Shown: positions 13,165 to 25,110 of the stretch, piece by piece
Layout of the letters: each line of letters starts with the position of its first letter
Position numbering within the stretch: position 1 is the first letter of the stretch
Assembly: GCA_029224185.1 (NCBI GenBank)
Contig: CM055199.1
Coordinates: forward strand, 12,925,089 to 12,989,088
DNA: 64,000 nt
Source: Karalla daura
Lineage: Eukaryota; Chordata; Actinopteri; Chaetodontiformes; Leiognathidae
Direction: 5' to 3'
Position numbers and translations under genes: made by a program
The notes under the pieces: model-generated
Databases searched by the model: none
What the model was told of the DNA's origin: nothing
Seen by the model: only the letters and a program-made list of their open reading frames with translations

Positions 13165-13202
13165 CAGCAGCCACTTTATTAAGTTGATGTGTACCTCAGT
13201 TG
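13165..13202 (-). mobile_element. Possible degenerate Tc1-like element end
   Basis: Read on the minus strand, this short stretch resembles the end of fish Tc1-type transposons, whose terminal sequence reads like 'cctaataaagtggcc': here 'cttaataaagtggctg' follows a 'gaggtaca' word. Only about 38 bp match, with an insertion. No transposase remnant was found next to it. A frame on the minus strand (13,003-13,281) overlaps it and is therefore unlikely to be a conserved gene. Confidence 0.25.
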
Positions 13203-14552
13203 CATCACAGCTTCTAAAAGCTGACAACTTCAAACTTCTGGTCCACCTTAAAAACAAAAGGAAACAAAAAACAAACAACAAAAATCGCTCACAATGCGTT
13301 GTTATCTAATATAAGTGAAAACAGAAGCAGACATTTATCTTTAAGAAGAAATACATATATTTACATATCATCAAGTTGCAGAGCGCAGTACTCCGGTAGG
13401 ACTGAGTTTCAGGATATCAAAATTTGGACTTTTTCTCGGCTGCTTCAATCAAGTCCATATCTTTTTTTTAGTTCACATAGTTTTCTACAGCTTCTTTAGC
13501 TGCCATTTCATCACTTATACAGCTTCTCTAGCGAGAAAAAAAATAGCGTACTTCTTGTTTTGGTTGGTCTCAGAAGCCCCGAACCCAGTCACTGACGTCA
13601 GCCGTTCTTCTGGGCCAGCGAAAAAGTGGCGCTACAATTTCTATTTGTTTGTGGAAACAAAAACAAACAAACAAAAGCAGTGCTGAATTAAGCACTGGCC
13701 TAGACCTTTTGTGGAATATAGATAATATTAAAATAGCATAATAAATAAAAAAGTATAAAAGAGTTCCTCCAATTCTGTCTTTTACAGTGTTCATTTCAGC
13801 TGGAGCTAAGTAAATGGTAGAAACAAACACTGACCACACACATTAATCACTTCTTAGATATTGTAATTCTACATATGCCAAAGTCATAATCATGAGCTTA
13901 CATTGCCTGCTGAGCATCATCTGTCCAACCTACTATTCCAAGCTTCACATTTACTATAACAGGTATCTGGTCTAAAGGTTTCTGAAAGTGTAAACCACCA
14001 AATAATCATACAAAGGTTCTGTTTTATAGCATACGCATGTAGGAGAATGCAAAAGAGCTTTCTAATGTAGAATGTTACCTTGTTATTTTTTATGACCGGA
14101 CACACATTGGCCACTGTACTCAACATGCATATGAGTTATCTTGTTTTCCTCTATGTTTTTTGGGGCATGGTTCCTCCTTATTATAAAAGGGTGTCTCCCA
14201 CCACACCTTTCTCCTTGTTCGCCATTGCGGTCCATGCCAGATGTGAGCAATAATATTCACATTGCAATTTCCATGTTTTAACACTGTTAAAGAGAGGATT
14301 GTATGTTTTAACTAATCATTAGTCTGGCTATTAGAAATAAACAGATTGTCTCCAGAGCTTCTTGTGGTCTGAGCTCTTCCTACACAATGCAGACAATGCA
14401 AGAGGTCAAGGGTCACATTTGCAAGCATTTCATTTCCATTTGTCCTTTTCATCTCAACCACTAACAGTTAAATAGCTTATAAATTGGACCACTATAATTG
14501 AGGCCAGAATGCAGTCGAGAGGAGGTTGGATTAATTCTTTATTTTTACTAAT
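13203..14552. other. AT-rich unique stretch with a CRE
   Basis: No gene recognised. A full CRE palindrome TGACGTCA is at 13,593-13,600. A/T-rich runs at 13,620-13,760 include repeated 'aaacaaac' words. Confidence 0.5.
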
Positions 14553-14870
14553 TGACAGAGACCAATTGGAAAGGTGACAGCGGTTTACTGGGAAATAAAT
14601 TCAGAGCTGGACTCGGTCCTATCCACACTGGCCTGGGGGATAGAGGTGGCACTCCTTTTTGTTGTGATTGGCGTGTGAGCCCCTTGTGGGAACACGCACG
14701 TAGCACCCTGAATGACACTGGGAGGGCTGGTAAAGAGACAGACTGGGCCAGACTTTATGGATTTTTTGATGGTCCACCGCCCCACCGATGTGGCAGCCCA
14801 CCGGGATTTGTCCTGGGACACCAGATGGCCAAAACCCCACTGGATAGTAGCTTTCCGTTACACCCCTAGT
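14553..14870 (-). repeat. Possible unclassified interspersed repeat
   Basis: A GC-rich island of about 320 bp with sharp edges inside AT-rich DNA. One edge reads 'aggggtgtaacgg' on the minus strand, a word I associate with ends of fish interspersed repeats. A 105-codon plus frame and 73- and 78-codon minus frames overlap here and are probably repeat-derived. I cannot assign a family. The alternative is an old pseudogene fragment. Confidence 0.3.
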
Positions 14871-15545
14871 GTGTCATATATAACAGAGTAACTGGCATAG
14901 CTTAAAAATACAATTTGAAAAATGACCTTAATCTTTTTTTTGTTTTAATGCCCTGTTTACTGTACTATTTTGCTTATTAACACATCATCTAGTTAAAAAA
15001 CACTGGCCCAGATGCTTTCTAATTGCCATTAATGTAATTGATTTTTAAGCCCTAATTACTCTTTCTTGTTTCTTTCTTGTTTCTTTCATTGGCTTTCAAG
15101 GACAGTTACACTTTTCTTTCTGTTTGTGAACCGGGTCTAGAGACAGCCAATTTGCGAACCATGTCTAGAAGAGAGACAAAAAAAGACCTGATGGCTGAAC
15201 CAGTTTGGAACGCAATAACTTGTGATCATTGTGGCAGAAGGGATCAGTGAGAAGGACAGCGGAAGCGAGACAGAGAAAAAGAGCCAGGGTAAAGTTTTTC
15301 AGTTAACGTCGAGGGGGTAGGTACAGTAAATGTGCGGCAGAAACTTTGAGTGAAAACCTTGCACAGCAATAAAGTGATATACACATGAATAATGCAGGAG
15401 CATTTAGTTCAGTGCTTAGGCAGTGGGGGAATCAGATGTCCCTGGTGCCCTGAAGGATTCCAGTCTACTGAGCCAGCGTCTCTGGTCGAGAATAGACCAA
15501 CACAGACCCAAAGGAGAATCCCAGTATTCCTTACTGTCCTGCCAA
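14871..15545. other. Unique non-coding stretch
   Basis: No gene recognised. A short tandem of 'tttcttgtttc' words occurs at about 15,060-15,090. Confidence 0.55.
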
Positions 15546-15593
15546 GACACACACACATACACAGACACATATACATACACAAACACACACACA
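15546..15593 (+). repeat. CA-rich microsatellite
   Basis: Imperfect (CA)n with tac, gac and aaac interruptions. It generates overlapping open frames on both strands that are not genes. Confidence 0.95.
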
Positions 15594-16458
15594 GGAGAGA
15601 GACACAAATATCCATTGTACAGTGCACACACAAACATGCTTTAACAATTGTGACACATCCAGCCACCCTGCCTCACGTACTGTAATAAACAATCCCCCGT
15701 CACAAGCCCACACACAAAAAACACACACTCTCTTACTTTCCACCATCTAGTCTGTGTTTTGGAGTGCAGTAAAAAGCAGCCTTCATTAAATAACAACAAT
15801 AATTCATATGCGCAATGTCGGTGCATCTGTGCAGCAACTACTTGCAGTACATTAAAATGTTTGCCAGTGGTGACATCACGCATAAATGAAGGCCTGTGTG
15901 TGTAGAGAGGAGCTCTGAATAATTGCAGAAACATCAGCTTAGTGTTGGCTTTACTTTTAGGTAATACTTGTGGGATTTGGGGTTTAAAAATAAATCTGGG
16001 ACTCAGGGACGATAGAAGCGTGTGGGCAAGAGTTTGAGTGTTAATTTCACAGAACTGCTGAGAAGATTTCATTTTGTCGTCTCAGCTGCCCGAAGAATCA
16101 ACTAATGACTAATTAATTACTACACGTATCCAAAGCAAATCATCTGCTTCTCCTTGCCATGCATATTCACTTTGGCTGTCGTTCAACTTCTCTCCTTGTA
16201 GATCCGAATGGAGCACGTTCTCAGAAAAAAAATGATGTCATCGCTTTCAGGTTTTAAAGGAGCAACACATGATATCTCCCCTAAAATCATTTCCTTCGTT
16301 TAAATGGAAGCTTATGCTTTATCATCTTGCCTCGCAGTCACCCTTTGGGTGTGTGGCATTTACTGGTTGTGGGTGTGTGCGCACGTGTGCTTAATGTGTT
16401 GACACCGCCACTATTTACCAGCTTTGCCTCAACATTAAACCGTTTGATTTCCATTCAG

Positions 16459-16471
16459 CCAATGCAAATGA
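16459..16471 (+). promoter_or_regulatory. Composite CCAAT-octamer word, copy 1
   Basis: The 13-mer CCAATGCAAATGA overlaps a CCAAT box with a perfect POU octamer. The identical 13-mer recurs at 17,684. Binding is inferred from motif identity only. Confidence 0.3.
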
Positions 16472-17683
16472 GGCCAGGAGAGCATCGCCTCCGTAACATA
16501 TGCAGCTCCTCATTTGGTGCTGGGGCCAGTGAGCTGGGGACAGGGGCGGGGCCGCTCCTCACATCCGAATGGTAATTCACCAATCAGTAAGGTGACATGC
16601 TCGGCGAAAGAAGGGAGAGCCGCACAGCGCTGACAGGGACATCAGTTTCACGAAACATTTCCTCCTCTGCACCTGAAAGCACGGCATAATCACGCGCTGG
16701 GGCGATGCACCATGAAATGGAATGGGCGCCCAGATCCGGGGGAGCGGACACAGTGCCGTGTCCACAGAAATGAGGGTCATTCTTTACACAGAGATGCCAG
16801 TGTCAGTGGAAAAGGGCCCGCAGGTCCAGGTCATACACTCACACAGGCAGCTTCAAGATATTGCTCCACGTCAAACTTTCGGTTTTGACGTGGGAGCTGT
16901 AGAATGATATAGTCCTGTTCAGCATATATAGCACCCAAAGACGTTTGCTAGATGCTGCAGAGACAATACAAATGATTGACGCACTTCTGGCAACATATGC
17001 ACGCCTACTGTTCAATCCTCCCCAGCACGTTAATTTAATCTGCAGACTATATAAAAAGCAAGCTTTCTTAAATTATGTGGCGCACCATACCTGCTTATTT
17101 TGCATGACCCCATGGAGTCTCGGCATCACCATAAACTGCTTTGTGTGCATGTTTTTGTGGGAATTAGCTTGTATTTCCAAAATCCCCCCACAGGTCATGC
17201 GTATTGTAAGACACATTGGAGCTTGTAGAGGAACAAATGTGTGCCAAGTGAGATAAGAAATGACTGCTGCTAATAGACTTTGCTCCCAGAGAAAGTTCAA
17301 GGCGGGCGAGGAAATAAATAAAAAACATGATCTGAATCCTCAAACTAGTGCCTTCCTCTATCTGCCAGATGTATCAATGTTCCTCCAAGCAATCAAGAAG
17401 TAATTCCCTTTATCGGCCAACATGAATATTAAAGTTTTGCGCTAGAGGGATTGAGGGTGTGAACACTGCCGTCACCAGCACCTGTCAGGGACTGGGATGA
17501 GAGGCTCACAGTGCAATAGTGGGGCTGTAAAGATACTGATTGTGACACTGGCCAAAGCTGAAGAGCAAGAATGCTGATTAGTGAAAGCGATTAGCATCTT
17601 TGTCTTCGGGTACTTGTCATCCGACACATGTAAATTTAAACCAGGACGACAGCAGCAGACCATCACATTAATGTTGTTTACAC

Positions 17684-17696
17684 CCAATGCAAATGA
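17684..17696 (+). promoter_or_regulatory. Composite CCAAT-octamer word, copy 2
   Basis: Identical to the 13-mer at 16,459-16,471, although the flanks differ, so this is not a visible segmental duplication. A third octamer follows at 17,771-17,778. Confidence 0.3.
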
Positions 17697-19596
17697 AGAG
17701 TAAACAAACAAATACCCGAATACTGAGGGAGAGGAGGAGGGGTTACCCAGACTGAGGACCTTTTACTCGTATGCAAATGGCAGTTCTCATGGCATGTATC
17801 TAGCAGGAAATTAAGACAAAGAGAGGGAGAATAACAGAGCGGTATGGAGATGTGCAGATGTGTGGATATGCAACGCTGCTTCATTATGACCGGAAAAATG
17901 GCCCATGTTAATATTCAAACATCTTGATAAACAAAAGACACAAATGAAGACGGTCCCCCGAGGACTACGACAGAACACTGATGATCTTAACACTCGACAG
18001 ACAACTCAGGGACAAAATTTGTCTCTGGGCATTACAAATTACGCTGCGCACACGCCTGTGCATGTGCAGCACTCTCTACATTGAATAAACAAAGAGTAGA
18101 ACATGCTGGAACATTTAATGTGCATCTGGGGTCAAGTCTGGCAATGCACTTAGAAACAAGATGACTGGCGGTGGTCATGAAAGCTGTCAACACCTGCAGA
18201 TCATTTATCAAAATTGGACTGCAGTTTTCAAAAGCTCTGAACTAATTTTGTCATAAATATTTCTCCCTATTCTATCAAACAATAAAAAAAAGAACTGAAG
18301 TCTGGCTTTTCCTTCAAAAGTTGATCTGCAGGGCTGAAAAACAATCGCCCGGGTCTGTAATAAATCAGCTGGATGAGCAAATGTACAGAACTGTTTTTTT
18401 TCTCTCTTTTCGTTTCAGATTTGCTTCATCTGGTTGTGTGCTCTCGGCTTGTCAGTGTCTGTGTTTACGGTGGCATTAGGGTCACAACTGCACCCACAGT
18501 TAATGCACAGAGCGGAGAGGGAGAGAGACTGGGAGAGATGATTGTCCTTGGGTGGAGCACACTTTACTGTTGACTTTGTCATGATGCCATGTTGGATGGT
18601 GTCCACTCCATCATATCCATGCCCAGATGCTACAAGAGAGATAAGTGGATTGTACAGAACAGGCTTGTCAGGGATCCCATATATTCACCCTGAATCTGTG
18701 AATAGTAGAACACAAATAGGCTTTTAAAGTGAAGTGATTTAGATTGGGTTTGGGCTTTTTTTTTAGTCTCTTTTATTATGGATTGTTTTACACTGACATC
18801 AACTTGGCTCAGCCTGAAGGCATGTTTCTTGGAAACAAAGCAAAACTGCTGGCAGTATCAAGTGTTTTCAATGGCTTTTAGAGGCCAGAAAATGTAACAT
18901 TAGCTACCTATTTGACTGTTTAGCTCTGAAGACTGTAGTAAATGGGAACTGGAATGATTCCTGAGACATCATTAAGAAGACACGTATAAGCCTGCTTTCG
19001 CTCGAAGTTGCGCTTTCCATACTCAGAAACTAATACATTTGATGGGAAACCTGGAAATTACCATCAGCTTTTGCATATTGATTTTGGTGTGTCCTCACTT
19101 TTATTATTGTAATGATGCACTTGACTTTATAATGAGTGCTTTAAGGGGAGAGAGAATTGTTAATTTACACCTTTTTTTGATTGGATGGTCTAGTAGCTGT
19201 TTGCTGGGTTTTATCAGGGTTTATTGCCAACTGATTATTTTGTGGAATGACTCCCCCACAATAACTCCACTGATGCATTAAGTCAAGATAAAGGCAATCT
19301 AAATATGAACATGCATGATGGCCACGCTAAATGCACCCAACTAATGGTTTCATTATTTCATAATAAAGGGTTAATGTATATTCAGGATTCCTATTTACTC
19401 AAATTGTTCTCGCAAATATGTTGCTCTTCACAGAAGTGCTCTTCTTCAGCTTCTCCTTTTGAGCTTTGGGTTTTTCATTTGCACTATCTGCACAGCTCTG
19501 ATCAGGCGTACATTTCAGATACAGCCACAGACCTGAGCCACCAATCAGCAGAGGGTTAAAAAAGAGATTAGTCAGCTTCCCTTCTCCTGCCCCAGA

Positions 19597-19611
19597 GCAC
19601 ACAATCACACA

Positions 19612-19649
<38 letters not shown>

Positions 19650-19658
19650 CACACACCC
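19597..19658 (+). repeat. (AC)n microsatellite
   Basis: CA-rich tract with a pure (AC)n core at about 19,616-19,647. Confidence 0.95.
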
Positions 19659-20725
19659 TCCTCTACGCTGCATGACCCTGTATATTTTTGAACCTCTGCC
19701 AGCTCTCTTCTTTAAGAGTCCAAATCCTGGTGGCTGCCAGTCAACTTCAAAGCGGTTGGGCTGTGGCTGTCTTTCTTAACCTCCAAATCTGGCTGGTCTT
19801 GTTACAGCTGCACTGTGGGGACAGAGTGGGCAGTGTTTGCATTTCCCTGCGTGTGTGTATGTGTGTGTGCCTGTGTGGACAGAGTGGGCAGTGTACTGGG
19901 TCTGCTGATTAACCCCTGGGCCAGGGCCGTTCTCCTCAGCCAGACAGATCGGCTTTCGCCAGTCCCGGCCTCTGTAACAGGAGCTCGCTCCAACAAGCCA
20001 CTTCAAAGAGACAGGGCCAGCAGGAATGTCAGGTTCAGAACCACGCAGGGGGAGTGAGAAGAAAAAGAGAGAGAGAAACACGGCCGAGCAGAAGGAGGAA
20101 GAGGCATGCCTACATCCATGTGTGTGTGTTGCTCCATGTGGACATGCAGGGTGGGGGGGCTGCTGTCTCACTCCCTGGTCAGCAGCAGGACTTCTGCCCT
20201 TTCTGGACCTTACCCATTCATGCATTTCCTTTTTTTTCATTTTCAGCCGAGTAAAGTTGTTTTAATTTCATTTGGCTGTGAAGCAAAAGGGCCTTTGGGA
20301 TTGTTTGGCCTGTGTCTGGATCAGCCGCTGCCTCTTCAGAGATGGCCAGCATGTGTGCAGAGTCTTTTTTTTCCCTCCCTCTGCTGCTACAAGGCGATGC
20401 CTCATCCTCTCTCTGACCTCTCCGAGCTAAAGAAAATCTATCACAGTCGACACACATTTTGGGCAGCTTTGCCAAAAATCGAACCGCGCTGCAGAGGAAG
20501 AAAAAAAAACGTGTTGTAACTTAACAGCAGACAGTGAATTTGTTTCATTATATCATAACTGCATGGGGAGTGGAGAAATGACATTTTTGGATGAAAAATG
20601 CGTAAGCCATTGGCTCCGAGACGGGGGGATGATGATATCTCGCTGACAGAGCTCTCGCAAGAATTTTGATTTAATGTATACAGAGAGTGTATGTAACTGT
20701 TTGTGTGTATTGAAGCAGGTCCCAG
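19659..20725. other. Non-coding stretch with a GT patch
   Basis: No gene recognised. It has a GT-rich patch at 19,849-19,878 and purine-rich DNA at 20,045-20,105. Frames of up to 154 codons on both strands across 19,776-20,519 are driven by these low-complexity patches. Confidence 0.5.
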
Positions 20726-20742
20726 GTGTGTGTGTGTGTGTG

Positions 20743-20789
<47 letters not shown>
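20726..20789 (+). repeat. Compound (GT)n(TA)n microsatellite
   Basis: About 19 bp of GT (20,726-20,744) passes into about 21 pure TA units (20,747-20,788). The TA block is self-complementary and prone to cruciform formation and length change. Confidence 0.97.
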
Positions 20790-20791
<2 letters not shown>

Positions 20792-21990
20792 TTGAATCAT
20801 CAAATCCTTATCCTTAAATTATTCCTTACTAATTCCATAACTCCATAAACAAAGGATCACATGGCCTGACAGGATTGAAACTATCCAGTGAGCTTGAGGG
20901 GAAGCTCCAGACCCTCCCTTGAAGTTTTGCATGATTGTGCCTGGGTGTGTGTGTGTGTGTATGTGATGTGTGTGACGTCGATTATTTTTGCAATGGGAAC
21001 ACACCCACACAAAATGTGTCTATTCCTTGAAGAATCCCCAGTGGAGGGTTTGGTTTGCCGCATGCTGGGGAACCGGGCTGAGCCACTCTGTCGATCGCCC
21101 AGCAGCACTGCTGTGCTGCCTTTTGTGGGCGGGAGACAATGGGCCGCTGCTGGGGAGAGAGACAGGCAACCTGAACCTGACACAGGAAGCTCTTAAAGCT
21201 ACACAAAACAAACTGCTGAGCTCTGGCATTTCCCCCTACTGAAAGACTATCTCCACCGTCATTAAAGGTGAACTCAATCGTCTAATCTCCTCCAAAGTCA
21301 CTGAGCAACCATCGCTATCGCCCCCTCGACCCTCTCCCCCACCCTCCCCCTCACCCTCATTTCCCCTCCTCTTCGTCTCCTTCCTCCTTCTTTCTCACCG
21401 TCCCTCTATTCTTAGTCACCTCGCGAGGTGGAGGCCATCAATGAAATGCCATCAGATCTCTGGGGGGTTAGAGGTCATAGGACAAAAATGTTCTGTTGAA
21501 TGCGCTCTGTGGCGGCCTGAAAGGAAGGGCTGTGTGTTTTGTTTTGCTCTGATCGATGGATGGTGGCTCACAGGAAGCGTTAGGCAACATGCTCACGCTC
21601 AAACAAATCACTTTGTCCAAGGTTCATCCATATTCCTGAGCAGACATGGCAGAGGCCTTTGAATACTTGTTTGTTTGTCTGACACAGATCTAGAACAGGA
21701 TTTCATGCGCCTATACTGTTTAACCTTGCAGAAGATTGGCATACCACTCAACATTTGTGATATAACAATTGTGTAATGTGTATTCTCGCTTTTGAGATCC
21801 TCAGCAGGTAATCAATACCATGCCAACAATGGAGCGGTAAATAGCATGTCTTGTGATGCGAATTGAAAAACAACGCAACGGACTAACAGCAAACAAACAG
21901 AAAGCCATCCAACCATCACCACTGAGAATATAATGAAAACCCTGAGAACGGACATGCACATTTGCACATACAAACACATTACATTCTGTG
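20790..21990. other. Unique non-coding stretch
   Basis: No gene recognised. It holds a short (GT)n at 20,945-20,960, a C-rich pyrimidine tract at 21,320-21,410, and a perfect 14-bp palindrome CACCTCGCGAGGTG at 21,417-21,430. Confidence 0.5.
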
Positions 21991-21994
21991 CTAC

Positions 21995-22485
21995 CACAAT
22001 ACATATCATTTTGATGTCATCCACATTTGGCTAAGGCCATTTGCACCTCTCGCATAATATGCTGCCAGCTATACAAATAGCACTGTTTGGAATTCAATTA
22101 TCTCCTGCCTCTTTAGCCTTTTTTTTCATTCGGGCAATATGAAAAGACCTCTCTCTTTCCGCAGCCGGTGCCATCATTGAGCAAAGGTGGAAAAATGGTA
22201 TTCACCCCTCCTATTATCGCATCAAAATCTGCCCGGCCACTGTGCATACCGGCTCATTACCTTGCTGAAAAAGCCACCTTAACCTACATTACAAGCTGGC
22301 CCTGTAATTAATGACTTTTTAAGCTATTGAACCAAAAGCAATTAGGTTATAAAGGAGGGCTTGTTCAGTAACATGAATACCTTTCCTTTATTAGTCGCAT
22401 CCTTGAAGAGGAGATGCTAACCAAATGTGACAGAGCCTGGAATTAAGATGCTAATGTTTCCAGTTATTTGAACTTGTCAATCAAG
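21995..22485. promoter_or_regulatory. Candidate conserved non-coding element
   Basis: A unique AT-rich block without microsatellites. It contains TAATTA at 22,305-22,310, other ATTA-type words ('caattag' at 22,339 and 'gatgctaat' near 22,450) and a PBX/MEIS-like 'tgtcaatcaag' near 22,476. Such unbroken homeodomain-word-rich sequence is typical of developmental enhancers in vertebrate gene deserts. Conservation is not demonstrated. A CAG-acceptor-like and GT-donor-like pair at about 22,164 and 22,187 is judged incidental. Confidence 0.3.
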
Positions 22486-23079
22486 CTTTTTTCCCCCCCT
22501 CATTGTTCTGGGGGGTACACACACACAAACAAACCCGGAGTTTCAATGGTATTTGAAGGTTGAAGCGTTTCTGTAGAGCGGAGGTGCTGCTGTGCTTTTG
22601 CGCGCGTGTGTTTACATGTGTAGCCGTGCTCGGGTGCGTGCGTGTTTGTGTGCCTGCCCATGCACGTTAAGCGGAAGAGAGCAAACCAGATACGGCCTAT
22701 TCCATCAGCACAGTATGCGGAGTGCAGATAAGACTTCATACAACACATTTGCTCTGTATTTGTTTTAGACTTTATCGCGTGTTCCAGTGGAGGTAGACAC
22801 AGTCGAGACATGTGGTCTACATTCTAATGCCCGCAAGGGTCAGCTCAGCGGTCAACCAGCACATTACTCTATGTCCATGCAGGACAGGTTAGAACGCACA
22901 AGACTAATGCTGCAGCTCATCCAAAAGGTCATCTGTGGATATTAATGTGTAACTTTAACTGAACCTGCATGAGGAACAGCCAGTCTCCTTTCTCATGAGC
23001 AGGAGGACATGGTGTACTGTAGAAAGGGATGAATATGCCTGCAGCATGCATTGCAAAGCTTATATGGGTCATTTTGTGT
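22486..23079. other. Unique stretch with GT/CG-rich patch
   Basis: No gene recognised. An alternating purine-pyrimidine patch lies at about 22,596-22,655. Confidence 0.5.
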
Positions 23080-23300
23080 TATCCCCGATTTTTCCAAGAG
23101 CAAATGAAGGCAAAATAATGCATTGATATTTTTGATTTTGCTCCAGACAGTAATCGAAGGCCTGACTATAATTAGTCAGGCTTTTGGAAAACGTCTTTTC
23201 TCCAGATTGATCTTGCCAAATTTTTCACTGCTCCTCATTATTCACTAACATGCAGCCTAGAAACGGCGGCCTGACAATAAATCTTACAACTGGCTAAAGT
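23080..23300. promoter_or_regulatory. Candidate regulatory element with TAATTA hairpin
   Basis: Unique AT-rich block centred on a perfect 9-bp-stem dyad at 23,160-23,181. Its arms are GCCTGACTA and TAGTCAGGC, with TAAT between them, and the homeodomain core TAATTA spans the loop and right arm. Function is inferred. Confidence 0.3.
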
Positions 23301-24339
23301 TCCTCAAATTGATTTCTACCTGTTGAAGACATTGGAACAGAGATGTCAGTAACATAATGACTGTAACTAGATGAAAAATTATATCCTCCTGATTTAAGGT
23401 CGCAGGAGTTATAAAGTTTTATAAGATACTTATCCAGAGCTCTCTCTGGCTCTCTCTCGTCTGGACTCAACGTCCACGGAGACTAACAAACTAAAGGAAA
23501 TCACGTCATGACATGTCTCATCAATACCATCTCATGATACCTGATGCTAAAATGATAATGAACTATAATCATAACAAACACAATGATTCATTCGCTGGGG
23601 TTTTTTTTTTCACCTGACAAAACAAACCAGCGCGTACAGCTCTCTCAGAGCAGACCCGCGGCATCCAACTCTCTCAAGTAGGTAATTTATTCGGTCGTGA
23701 TTGCAGGAGCTATCAGACCTCAGTGAATTCAGGGGTTGTTTGTGTGCAAGCGGCTGTGCAAGAGAGTGAGAGAATGAGATGCAGCGTGTGTAGCACACTT
23801 TAGCCCCTAATCACCCTTGCTAAGTTCAACATACAGCAGCAGGCAAGCGATTGATCAGCGCGGTCATTAAAAGGAAACTTCGGCAGACGTGTGGCCCTGC
23901 TCTTTGAAGTTCCCAAACTTAGTATTCATGCATCGGTAATTATCCGTTTGCTCCAGTCAAATGTTTCGTTTGTGATTTATTTTCTATAGGGCATATTGAT
24001 CGGCATGATTACGACAAACATCAACTAACTGTGGAACATGAAAGTGTTTCGAGTCGACTTCAGGTGCAAAAACCAAATCCCGGTGGTGAGCGGTCGCCTT
24101 TAAAATTGACATTCTCCAACCAGTGCGCTTAAAATGCATCCCACAACTCTCACAAAAGCTCATTTCTTTTTTTGCGGCAAATGTGTTTTAGAATTCATTA
24201 TTTGCCATGAAATGTGAAAAGTCTTCTTCATTAGATAGTGTGAAATCCCTCCCTGTCTGCCGCTGCTTCTCTGAGGTCCAGCTAACCATGTTAATCCCAC
24301 AGCTGCGAACTCTGTGGCATCTCCCCCAATAGACTCACA
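23301..24339. other. Unique non-coding stretch
   Basis: No gene recognised. A T10 run is at about 23,601-23,610. The rest is AT-rich unique DNA. Confidence 0.5.
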
Positions 24340-24480
24340 GGCTTGCTGTCTAAATAATTGCCTCATTAGTGTGTGGTGCACAGGTATGGCATAAATGCAA
24401 ACTTTACACAAGTGTGTATGCAAATCCAATTGCTTGTCCGACACTCTTTATTCATATGATCAAAAATCAGCTGAATTATA
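24340..24480. promoter_or_regulatory. Candidate regulatory element with POU octamer
   Basis: Unique block with a perfect octamer ATGCAAAT at 24,418-24,425, an 'ataatt' word at about 24,353 and a 'cattag' word at 24,364. Conservation is untested. Confidence 0.25.
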
Positions 24481-24889
24481 CTGGGGACCCCAGCCCTGAA
24501 ATGGAAATTTAGGGGTAACTAATGCATTTTCAACAAGGTGAATGGTGTGCGGGTTGTAGCTCAGAACAGATGATGTGCAAATAGTTGACAGCTTTCAACT
24601 CGGTGTCATTACATCTAAGAAATACATTTTATTTTGGGGGGAAAAAAATACATGGCTGAGAAGAATTACATATTCTACAGTAACAACAAAAACTGAATCT
24701 GTCAAAGGGTTCATCGGCACATGTTAGTAAATTGGGCTTCGAAGCACCAGAAAATAGTTTTAGTACTGTCTTATGGGAGGAAATGGGGGCAGAATAATTC
24801 ATGATCAGCTAAATGGTATCAGTTTTAACAGGCTACATTACTGCAGCATGCAGTAAATGGGTTGTTATTTGAGGCAGCAAAAAACAACT

Positions 24890-25110
24890 TTTCACGAGGC
24901 CACTTCGTTTAATTTACATGTAATCAGATTGGTCGGATAAATGCAAATGCCGACTGATTGATTTGACACATTTTATATGCATCTGTAATCAGCAGAATCT
25001 GCAATCTGAGCCCGTTTATTAATCCTTGTAATATGCTTCTTATGCGTGTTTTATGCGACCAATATTTCTCTTTTTGAAATGCAAAGTTTAGCATGCAGCC
25101 AGTTACACTT
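24890..25110. promoter_or_regulatory. Candidate CNE: octamer next to PBX-MEIS-like words
   Basis: A perfect octamer ATGCAAAT (24,941-24,948) is followed 6 bp later by TGATTGAT (24,955-24,962), a PBX/HOX-type word, and then by TGACA (24,964-24,968), a MEIS half site. The block is unique and AT-rich. Dense factor words in 30 bp support an enhancer reading, but alignment to other fish is needed. Confidence 0.33.

Larger units (their letters stand above)
15594..19596. other. Unique stretch with three POU octamers
   Basis: No gene recognised. Octamers ATGCAAAT occur at 16,462, 17,687 and 17,771. A strong splice-acceptor-like tract ending at about 18,418 (T/C-rich then CAG) has no convincing donor after it. 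Several AT-rich unique blocks (16,080-16,340 and 16,990-17,420) may be regulatory. Confidence 0.5.

Noticed and set aside
13003..13281. 92-codon frame on the minus strand, considered as a terminal exon
   Set aside because: It overlaps a possible Tc1-like end and starts in a poly-Phe/Leu stretch from A-rich DNA; no acceptor site was convincing.
18390..18573. Strong acceptor-like tract followed by an open frame
   Set aside because: No donor, no partner exon and no recognisable peptide. Pyrimidine tracts ending in CAG are common by chance here.
22164..22187. CAG acceptor and GT donor 22 bp apart, possible micro-exon
   Set aside because: Too short and embedded in a better-explained AT-rich regulatory-like block.
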